From assembly GCA_943359495.1 (NCBI GenBank), contig CALRHY010000021.1, positions 1 through 10,160 on the forward strand: a stretch of DNA of 10,160 nucleotides. The letters run 5' to 3'. Shown piece by piece: positions 1 to 5,617 of this stretch (position 1 is the first letter of the stretch; every line of letters starts with the position of its first letter). This stretch comes from Candidatus Uhrbacteria bacterium RIFOXYB12_FULL_58_10. Its GTDB lineage: Bacteria; Patescibacteriota; Patescibacteriia; 2-12-FULL-57-11. The translations under genes and the position numbers were made by a program. Under the pieces are notes generated by a model. It saw only the letters and a program-made list of their open reading frames with translations, was not told the origin of the DNA and did no database searches.

Positions 1-192
1 CAGGAACAGGAAACAGAGGCGGCAAAATATGTATCGACTGAGATTTTGCGCTCCTGGCGTTTGTACCTGCTTGGTTTCGCGCTTTCGTTTGATGAAAATG
101 TCTTGAATATCTATCAGGTCTTGGCTGCAAAAAATGACGCGACAGGAAACGCACGCGTGCCGATGACGCGGGAGGATATGTATCGGGAGTAG
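1..192 (+). CDS. C-terminal fragment of an unrecognised protein
   Basis: An open frame runs from the first base of the window to a TAG stop at 190-192 and encodes the last 63 residues of a protein whose start lies outside the window. The fragment has a hydrophobic, aromatic patch (SWRLYLLGFALSF, about residues 18-30) followed by a polar tail ending in MTREDMYRE. The patch is too short and too mixed to call a membrane segment with confidence. I do not recognise the family. It is on the same strand as recJ but separated from it by 170 bases that contain a repeat element, so it is probably a different transcription unit. The frame is supported by being fully open, by sensible residue composition, and by stopping just before sequence that looks non-coding. 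Confidence 0.6.
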   Translation, partial: QEQETEAAKYVSTEILRSWRLYLLGFALSFDENVLNIYQVLAAKNDATGNARVPMTREDMYRE

Positions 193-208
193 GAAATAAA
201 AAGAATCC

Positions 209-336
209 GTCATCCTGACGGAAGGAAGGATCTTCCACTTTCCGATACTTGCGTCTGTTTGGAAGATTTCTTCAACACTCTCGGTAGCGGTTGTAAGAGG
301 AAGGTCCCTCGTCGCTCCGACTTCCCTCGGGATGAC
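209..336. repeat. Degenerate inverted-repeat intergenic element
   Basis: The left end reads GTCATCCTGACGGAA and the reverse complement of the right end reads GTCATCCCGAGGGAA: 13 of 15 positions match. The similarity resumes further in, with GGATCTTCC in the left arm against GGGACCTTCC in the right, after an indel of about ten bases. The left arm also contains its own hairpin, GGAAG-GAT-CTTCC (224-236). GTCATCC(T/C)GA-type palindromic elements are common between genes in many bacterial genomes, including Candidate Phyla Radiation genomes. They behave like miniature mobile or folding elements without coding capacity. This copy fills most of the gap between the upstream gene and recJ and ends 26 bases before the recJ start. 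Confidence 0.6.
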
Positions 337-362
337 AAATATTTATATGACGACACTGTTGT

Positions 363-2102
363 ATGCAGCGTGAATGGGTGGTGGCAGAACCGATCAACGA
401 TGACGTTCGTCAACAATTTCCCGCATTGTCACCTTCAACGATCCAGCTTTTGCAAAATCGCGGGTTGGTGACGCAGACACAGGTGGATGAATTTCTTGCG
501 CCGGATTACCGCGTGCACGTGCACGATCCTTTTTTGTTTCGCGACATGGAAAAGGCGGTCGCGCGTTTGTTTGTCGCGATCCGTGAAAAGCAAAAAATTC
601 TTGTCCATGGCGATTATGATGCCGACGGAATCTGCGCAGCAACGCTGACCGTCACGATGTTGGAGTCGCTCGGTGCAGATGTCGCAGTTTTTTTGCCGCA
701 CCGCGAACGGGACGGTTATGGATTGAATACTGATACGGTGACGCAGGCCATTGCCGACGGTGTGCGCGTCATTATTACTTGTGATTGCGGAATCGCGAAT
801 ACTGCTGAGATCACCATTGCTCAGGCTGGCGGAATTGACGTCATCATCACCGATCACCACGCCATGCCAGCAGTGTTGCCGCAGGCGTTTGCGACGATTC
901 ATCCGAAAGTACCAGGCGAATCATATCCATGGGATGGGCTTGCGGGCGGGGGCGTGGCGTTCAAGCTCGTCCAAGCGTTGCAAGCCCGCGCTGAAGCCGC
1001 AGGATTCCCTCCACCAGCCCCGGGATTTGATAAATGGCTGCTTGATCTCGTTGCCATTTCTTCCGTCGCTGACATGGTACCGCTGCTTGGTGAAACGCGG
1101 ACATTGGTGAAGTTTGGTTTGGTTGTCCTCGCCAAGACAAAGCGTGTGGGACTGCAAAAACTCATGGAAGCGGCTGGCGTCTTTGATGAGCATGGCGTTC
1201 CGAAACATGCGATTGATGCGAACACTATTGGTTTTCAAATTGCGCCTCGAATCAATGCGGCAGGACGGTTGGATCATGCACGCCGCAGTTTTGATGTACT
1301 GATGGAAAAAGATCCTACTCTTGCGACCTCGTTTGCCGCCGCGCTCCATGAGACGAACGCCGACCGTCAGCGACAGACAGAGAAGTGTGTTCTTGAAGCG
1401 CGCAGTCAAGTGATAACGAATGGTTGGGAACAAGATGCTGCAATCGTTGTTGCTGGCGATTGGCCGCCCGGGCTTGTTGGACTTGTCGCCGGCCGCCTTG
1501 CCGAACAATTTTTTCGCCCGGTTTTTGCCGTTTCTCTTCGGGAGCGGGCAGTCGGATCCGGTCGAAGTATTCCTGGTTATCACGTTGTCGAAGCAATGCA
1601 ATCATTCCCAGACGTCTTTGAAAAATTTGGTGGCCATCCGCAAGCCTGTGGCTTTACGGTCAAAGAGGGGAAGGTGGATGATCTCAGAACAAAGTTGCGC
1701 GACCATGCGTCTGCTGCATTTGCCGGTAAAGAACTGAAGCCCACGCTTGCCATTGATGCTGAGATCGCTCTCGAAGCAGTGACCTGGGAGTTTTATGAAA
1801 CGGTCCGCCAATTTGAACCATTCGGCATCGGCAATATGGAGCCGCGTTTTTGTGCAAAAAAATTGCGCATCGTCGACTGTGGCACCGTCGGTAGCGAAGG
1901 CAAGCATCTTCGTCTTTCCGTTGCCCACCACTCCGGTGAACAACGAAAGATGATCGCCTTCGGTTTCGGCAGCATGGCGGCAGAACTCTTTCCAGGTGCT
2001 ATGATTGATGCGATCTTCACCGTTGATGTGAATGAGTGGAAGGGGAATCGCGAGTTGCAGTTGAAGGTGGTGGATATGCGATCAGCGGTTGTTCATGCAT
2101 AA
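363..2102 (+). CDS. recJ: Single-stranded-DNA-specific exonuclease RecJ
   Basis: RecJ is a cytoplasmic 5'-to-3' exonuclease on single-stranded DNA that works in recombination and mismatch or base-excision repair. The 579 residues match the usual length. The DHH catalytic core is present in order: HGDYDADG (82-89), TCDCGI (139-144), TDHH (163-166), the GGGVAFKL motif (195-202), SSVADMVPL (233-241), APRINAAGR (294-302) and NADRQ (332-336). The DHHA1 substrate-binding part follows, with GDWPPGLVG (365-373), GSGRS (398-402) and FGGHPQACG (422-430). The C-terminal OB-fold region carries PFGIGN (486-491). The metal-binding aspartates and histidines expected for Mn-dependent catalysis are all visible. 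Motif II reads CDCG, whereas I recall DNG as the more common form; the aspartate is kept. The start at 363 fits the family's N-terminus (W and NRG motifs soon after), but no Shine-Dalgarno precedes it. Confidence 0.96.
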   Translation: MQREWVVAEPINDDVRQQFPALSPSTIQLLQNRGLVTQTQVDEFLAPDYRVHVHDPFLFRDMEKAVARLFVAIREKQKILVHGDYDADGICAATLTVTMLESLGADVAVFLPHRERDGYGLNTDTVTQAIADGVRVIITCDCGIANTAEITIAQAGGIDVIITDHHAMPAVLPQAFATIHPKVPGESYPWDGLAGGGVAFKLVQALQARAEAAGFPPPAPGFDKWLLDLVAISSVADMVPLLGETRTLVKFGLVVLAKTKRVGLQKLMEAAGVFDEHGVPKHAIDANTIGFQIAPRINAAGRLDHARRSFDVLMEKDPTLATSFAAALHETNADRQRQTEKCVLEARSQVITNGWEQDAAIVVAGDWPPGLVGLVAGRLAEQFFRPVFAVSLRERAVGSGRSIPGYHVVEAMQSFPDVFEKFGGHPQACGFTVKEGKVDDLRTKLRDHASAAFAGKELKPTLAIDAEIALEAVTWEFYETVRQFEPFGIGNMEPRFCAKKLRIVDCGTVGSEGKHLRLSVAHHSGEQRKMIAFGFGSMAAELFPGAMIDAIFTVDVNEWKGNRELQLKVVDMRSAVVHA

Positions 2103-2131
2103 AAAGAATAAGACAAAGAAAAAATCAACAT

Positions 2132-2551
2132 ATGCCTCACGAAAAACTTATTACCTTTACCGATGGCGGCTCGCGCGGTAATCCAGGCCCGTCTGCTTCT
2201 GGTATCGTCGTCAAATCGGGAGAGACGACGATTGTTGCGTTTGGAGAATATTTGGGGAAGACAACCAATAACATCGCCGAATACACCGCTGTCGTTCGTG
2301 CACTCGAAACCGTTCGTGATCTCGGTGCAAAAGAGGTGGATTGTTACATGGATTCTGAATTGATTGTGAAACAAATGAAGGGGATCTACCGTGTGAAAAA
2401 CGCCGGCCTCGCCCCGCTCTATCTTCGCATCCGTAATTTAATGCACTCATTTCGTGTTGTGCATTTTCATCACGTGCCGCGTGAACGGAATAAAGAAGCG
2501 GATGCACAGGTGAATATTGCGATTGATCGAGCGTTGGGGTTAGGAAAGTAA
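2132..2551 (+). CDS. rnhA: Ribonuclease HI family protein
   Basis: This enzyme hydrolyses the RNA strand of RNA:DNA hybrids in the cytoplasm, for example Okazaki primers, R-loops and misincorporated ribonucleotides. The 139 residues carry the four acidic metal ligands of the RNase H fold: D11 in FTDGGSRGNPGP, E50 in NNIAEYTA, D74 in YMDSEL and D124 in KEADAQVN. The length and the lack of an obvious basic-protrusion insert resemble the short archaeal or Bacillus-type RNase HI more than the E. coli enzyme. An upstream in-frame ATG at 2036 would overlap recJ by 67 bases and add residues not typical of the family, so I place the start at 2132, 29 bases after recJ. The preceding purine-rich stretch is at best a weak ribosome site. 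Co-transcription with recJ is likely. Confidence 0.93.
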   Translation: MPHEKLITFTDGGSRGNPGPSASGIVVKSGETTIVAFGEYLGKTTNNIAEYTAVVRALETVRDLGAKEVDCYMDSELIVKQMKGIYRVKNAGLAPLYLRIRNLMHSFRVVHFHHVPRERNKEADAQVNIAIDRALGLGK

Positions 2552-2582
2552 ATTTTGCGTAAGAGAAAAGAAGGTCATACTG

Positions 2583-2591
2583 TGCTACGAT
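2583..2591 (+). promoter_or_regulatory. Possible extended -10 promoter, leaderless start
   Basis: TG-C-TACGAT fits an extended -10 element (TGn followed by a hexamer matching TATAAT at four of six positions). No credible -35 lies 16-18 bases upstream. Transcription from it would begin near 2598, essentially at the ATG at 2600, which would make a leaderless mRNA. A competing reading is that AGAAGG at 2568-2573 is a ribosome site for the GTG at 2582, which overlaps this box. Confidence 0.35.
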
Positions 2592-2599
2592 ACCGTCGT

Positions 2600-4504
2600 A
2601 TGAACCACCAGTGTGGTGTGTGGCGATTTTTTTTGATGGTGCTTGCTAGCGCATTTTTTTTGCTATCCAGTCAAAGAGTGTTTGCGTCCACAACAGATCT
2701 CTGGCGCGGCGCAATCTGGTCTGGTACGACCGGCTGGATTGCGATGAATTGCATTTCTGATGGATCGTGCGTGCAGAACGGATATGGGGTCGATGTGACG
2801 GGAGGCGATACGGTTTCGGGTTGGGCGTGGTCTTCGAATATTGGTTGGGTTTGTTTTGGTGCGACGTGTTCTGGCATTGCGGGGAATACTCCAGAAGGTG
2901 GGCAGCCGTATGCGACATTAGACACGTTGACGCACGAGGCGCATGGCTGGGCACTACTGGTCACGCTTGGAAATCGCGGTTGGATTTCTTTGAATTGTGC
3001 AGACATGTCCAATGGCTGTATTGCCTATCAAGTGACTGCTGATCCACAATCTGGCGCGGTTTCTGGATTTGGCTGGAATGGGAACAATGACGGGACGGGT
3101 ATTGGCTGGGTAGATTTTTCCCCATCGACGCTACTTGGGACCGAGGTTCAGTGTGCAGACGGGTTTGATAATGACAAAGATCTGTTGGTTGATTGTGCTG
3201 ATCCTGATTGTACTGGGCAGCAAGGGCCGGCATCATGTGCTGTTCCCTATGTCTGTGGACAAGAAAATGCTTTGTTGGTCTGTGGAGACGGTTGTGACAA
3301 TGATGGGAATGGCTTCGTTGATTGCAGTGATGTGAGCTGTAAAGCAAATCCCGCGCTTGGTTGCCCTGCAGTAGAAACTGCTTGTACTGATCCTGGCGGC
3401 GCGGTGGCCTGTTGCAGCAATAGTATTGATGACGATCAGAACACGCTTTTTGACTGCGCGGATCCCGATTGTTTTGGTATTGGTACCTGTCCTGCAGACG
3501 AAGCACATATTGCCACGTGTCAGCCAGGGACAAATTGTTGCTCGGATTTTATAGATAACGATTTCACAGACCCAGGCATTGATTGTGCAGACGCGTCTTG
3601 CAATGCTCTTTGTACTGGCAAGTGTGCTGCTGATCCAAGCATTTCTTGTATCATTGACGCGCAATGTCCTACCAAAAATGGCGTCCAGCTTTGCAACCCA
3701 ACCTATTTCCCGTGGCTGCAATCTTTGCTGAGCGACATCTATGGGCAAAAAGGTTTACAAGCGACCTATCTTCCACCCGTGCAGCAGTACAATGCGACGT
3801 TTTGTCTTTTGTCTTCTGTAGGCACCGTGACTAATTTTGTTTCAGATCCGACTGGGCAATGTGCAAATCCAGTGACGACAGTGGCAGTGAATGCGCCAAC
3901 TGGTGCAAGTAATTACGCGAGTCTGCTCGGTCAAATTCCAGTGGATCGTATTGTGAAAGGGCTGCATGGTCCAGTGACGTCATATGCGGGAGATCAAACG
4001 GATATTCCTGGGTCGGGGGTGTTGGGTGGACGGGTGTTCTACATCGAAGGAAACTTGACGATTTCGAACCCGATGGTCTTTTCGGCTGGTGTCGGTGGGC
4101 AATCTGGGGCAGGGCTCGTTATTGTCAAAGGGGATTTGACGGTCAAAGCCGACGTTACCTACACCCCCGTCAGTACACCAACGCTCTCAGCAATCCCAAG
4201 CATTGGTTGGATTGTCATTGGTTCAAACGGGATGGGGGGCAATGTGCATATTGATCCGAGTGTCACCATGTTTTCTGGCATTGTTTTTGCTGAGCAGTTG
4301 TTTGATTCGGGGACCAATGGTGCCCAAGATCTTCCGCTTACTGTCTACGGCCCGGTGGTTGCAAAAGGGTTTGCCTTGCAGCGCACCTTTACTGGCCCAT
4401 CCCAAGGATCAGAACAAATTCTCTACGATGCGCGCTCTGTTTTGAATCCTCCGCCTGGTCTTGGCGATGTCACGAAGGCCTTGCCGCATTTCCAGTTACA
4501 GTAA
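2600..4504 (+). CDS. Secreted multi-repeat, cysteine-rich surface protein
   Basis: I recognise the architecture but no named family. From the ATG at 2600 it is 634 residues. Residues 1-29 form a signal peptide, with hydrophobic core FFLMVLASAFFLLSS and an AxA-like site VFA before S30. Residues 40-173 hold Trp/Gly repeats of the type GWAWSSNIGWVCF. Residues 185-334 hold four Cys/Asp repeats (C-x13/14-C-x4-C). Residues 335-421 are still cysteine-rich. Residues 476-634 have an alternating hydrophobic/glycine pattern (FYIEGNLTI, LVIVKGDLTV, GWIVIGSNG, LTVYGPVVAKG) suggesting a beta-helix or other stacked-strand fold. The mature chain has 34 cysteines, all before residue 422. No C-terminal anchor or sorting signal is visible. 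Alternative starts are GTG 2582, with a possible ribosome site, and TTG 2555. It lies between recJ/rnhA and a pilus operon; a surface or pilus-associated role is inference. Confidence 0.88.
   Translation: MNHQCGVWRFFLMVLASAFFLLSSQRVFASTTDLWRGAIWSGTTGWIAMNCISDGSCVQNGYGVDVTGGDTVSGWAWSSNIGWVCFGATCSGIAGNTPEGGQPYATLDTLTHEAHGWALLVTLGNRGWISLNCADMSNGCIAYQVTADPQSGAVSGFGWNGNNDGTGIGWVDFSPSTLLGTEVQCADGFDNDKDLLVDCADPDCTGQQGPASCAVPYVCGQENALLVCGDGCDNDGNGFVDCSDVSCKANPALGCPAVETACTDPGGAVACCSNSIDDDQNTLFDCADPDCFGIGTCPADEAHIATCQPGTNCCSDFIDNDFTDPGIDCADASCNALCTGKCAADPSISCIIDAQCPTKNGVQLCNPTYFPWLQSLLSDIYGQKGLQATYLPPVQQYNATFCLLSSVGTVTNFVSDPTGQCANPVTTVAVNAPTGASNYASLLGQIPVDRIVKGLHGPVTSYAGDQTDIPGSGVLGGRVFYIEGNLTISNPMVFSAGVGGQSGAGLVIVKGDLTVKADVTYTPVSTPTLSAIPSIGWIVIGSNGMGGNVHIDPSVTMFSGIVFAEQLFDSGTNGAQDLPLTVYGPVVAKGFALQRTFTGPSQGSEQILYDARSVLNPPPGLGDVTKALPHFQLQ
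2717..3118 (+). repeat. Trp/Gly-rich protein repeats in the secreted protein
   Basis: Four related segments share a W-x(n)-GW pattern: IWSGTTGWIAMNC, GWAWSSNIGWVCF, GWALLVTLGNRGWISLNC and GFGWNGNNDGTGIGWVDF. Each places two aromatic Gly-Trp turns around a short polar stretch, then a beta-like run that ends in Cys or Phe. The copies are diverged at DNA level, so this is a protein-level repeat, not a recent duplication. Confidence 0.65.
3152..3601 (+). repeat. Four C-x13-C-x4-C Asp-rich protein repeats
   Basis: The four units lie at 3152-3211, 3281-3340, 3413-3472 and 3539-3601. Units 1-3 have exactly 13 residues between the first and second cysteine and 4 between the second and third; unit 4 has 14 and 4. 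The core reads like DNDxDxxxDCxDxDC, as in CADGFDNDKDLLVDCADPDC of unit 1. Aspartates at regular positions resemble Ca-binding Asp-rich repeats in extracellular proteins. Calcium binding here is inference. Confidence 0.75.
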
Positions 4505-4516
4505 CCGTTGCATGCG

Positions 4517-4525
4517 TGGTATACT
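4517..4525 (+). promoter_or_regulatory. Extended -10 promoter for the pilus operon
   Basis: TGG-TATACT is an extended -10 box matching TATAAT at five of six positions. No good -35 is seen at the usual distance. It lies 12 bases after the stop of the secreted-protein gene and 33 bases before the pilM ATG at 4559, so transcription would start near 4532. It overlaps the possible upstream pilM start codons, which supports the downstream start. Confidence 0.55.
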
Positions 4526-4558
4526 GCGATGAACGCGCATCATCCTGCGACTTGGGCT

Positions 4559-5608
4559 ATGGGAATTTTTGGAGGAACAAAATTACAAACCTACCTCGGC
4601 GTGGATATTGGCGCTGGTGGTATCAAAGTGGTTGAGCTTGCCAACGAAAAGGGGAGAGCGCGCCTCGTTACCTACGGCTTTGCTGAGCGCTTGCCTGAAC
4701 AGATTGGTCCATCGCCACTCGATCAACCGCAAGAGACAGCAGCATTGATTAAAAAAATCATTGCCAAAGCAAAATGCAGCTCAAAGCGAGCGATTACCGG
4801 CATTCCGGTTTCGAACGTTTTTAGTTCCGTCCTTTCTTTGAATGTGCCGGTGACAAAAAAGAAGGAGTTAGACGCGGCGATCAAACTGCAAGCAAAAAAA
4901 ATTACGCCAAGGCCGCTCGAGGAAATGGTGCTCGACTATAAAATTATCGAAGAGGGTCCAAAAACCACAAAAGTGTTATTGACAGCAGCAGAAGCGGTGA
5001 TGGTCCGAAAATATGTCGAGATTTTTAAGTTGGCCGGACTCGAATTGATTTCGCTTGAAACGGAACCGCTCGCCTTGATCCGTTCGTTGATTGGTCGGGA
5101 CCTTTCAACTATCGTTCTCGTGGACATTGGCGCCGTACGCACCAGTATTTCGGTGATTGAAAAAGGTGTACCTGCAGTTTCTCGTTCAATCGATGTCGGC
5201 GGCCTTTCGTTTACCCGGGCTATTGCTGCGCAAATGCAGATGCCACTGCCTGCCGCCGAACAAATGAAGCACGATATCGGATCGCTTGGTGGGATGTTGC
5301 CTGAGCAAGGGTTGCCCAAAGTGATGGAGCAGTTGATTGCGACGATTGTCAACGAGCTCCGCTACGTGTTTACTTTATATACGAGCCAGCAAGGGTGGTC
5401 TGGAAAAATTGAAAAGTTGGTGCTGACCGGCGGTGGTGCGCCGTTTCCTCGATTGGCCGAAACCATCGGTAGTGCTTTGGGATTCAAGACATACGTCGGA
5501 GATCCTTGGGCGCGCGTGGTGTATCCAGAAGAAGTACGTCCGTTTTTGGATGAGGTTGGGCCGCGATTTTCTGTGGCGATTGGTTTAGGTATGCGCGATA
5601 TCGAATAG
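4559..5608 (+). CDS. pilM: Type IV pilus assembly protein PilM (actin-like ATPase)
   Basis: PilM is a cytoplasmic actin/FtsA-like protein that binds the N-terminal tail of PilN and couples the membrane platform to the assembly ATPase. The 349 residues match the family length. The nucleotide-binding motifs of the fold are present: phosphate-1 loop GVDIGAGGIKVVEL (14-27), phosphate-2 loop VLVDIGAVRTSISV (187-200) and the adenosine motif LVLTGGGAPFPRLAE (287-301). The end, SVAIGLGMR, is also typical. An in-frame ATG at 4508 and another at 4529 would add up to 17 residues with no family character and would overlap or precede the promoter start point, so I chose 4559, giving the standard MGIFG...YLGVDIG opening. 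It is the first gene of the pilus operon. No Shine-Dalgarno is evident. Confidence 0.93.
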   Translation: MGIFGGTKLQTYLGVDIGAGGIKVVELANEKGRARLVTYGFAERLPEQIGPSPLDQPQETAALIKKIIAKAKCSSKRAITGIPVSNVFSSVLSLNVPVTKKKELDAAIKLQAKKITPRPLEEMVLDYKIIEEGPKTTKVLLTAAEAVMVRKYVEIFKLAGLELISLETEPLALIRSLIGRDLSTIVLVDIGAVRTSISVIEKGVPAVSRSIDVGGLSFTRAIAAQMQMPLPAAEQMKHDIGSLGGMLPEQGLPKVMEQLIATIVNELRYVFTLYTSQQGWSGKIEKLVLTGGGAPFPRLAETIGSALGFKTYVGDPWARVVYPEEVRPFLDEVGPRFSVAIGLGMRDIE

Positions 5609-5617
5609 CCTGCTTGT

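Noticed and set aside
337..362. AT-rich stretch (ATTTATATGA) before recJ as a promoter
   Set aside because: A TATATG-like hexamer is present, but no -35 or extended -10 supports it.
259..471. Short + strand frame of 70 codons starting inside the repeat element
   Set aside because: It begins in the inverted repeat, runs into recJ out of frame and has no family character.
435..902. Minus-strand open frame opposite recJ
   Set aside because: It lies wholly or nearly so within recJ, which has all family motifs; the opposite frame is a shadow.
921..1601. Minus-strand frame of 226 codons opposite recJ
   Set aside because: Length comes from the codon pattern of recJ; no domain or signal is recognisable.
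2555..2599. TTG or GTG start for the secreted protein
   Set aside because: TTG at 2555 has no support. GTG at 2582 has a possible AGAAGG site but overlaps an extended -10 box; kept as an alternative, not as the call.
2961..3533. Minus-strand frame of 190 codons opposite the cysteine repeats
   Set aside because: Its His/Gln/Arg-rich sequence mirrors the Cys/Asp codons of the real gene.
4495..4505. Short palindrome GTTAC-A-GTAAC at the end of the secreted-protein gene
   Set aside because: Five base pairs with a one-base centre is too short to fold as a hairpin terminator and could occur by chance.
4508..4558. Upstream in-frame ATG starts for pilM
   Set aside because: They overlap the -10 box or lie upstream of the expected transcript start, and add residues not seen in PilM.
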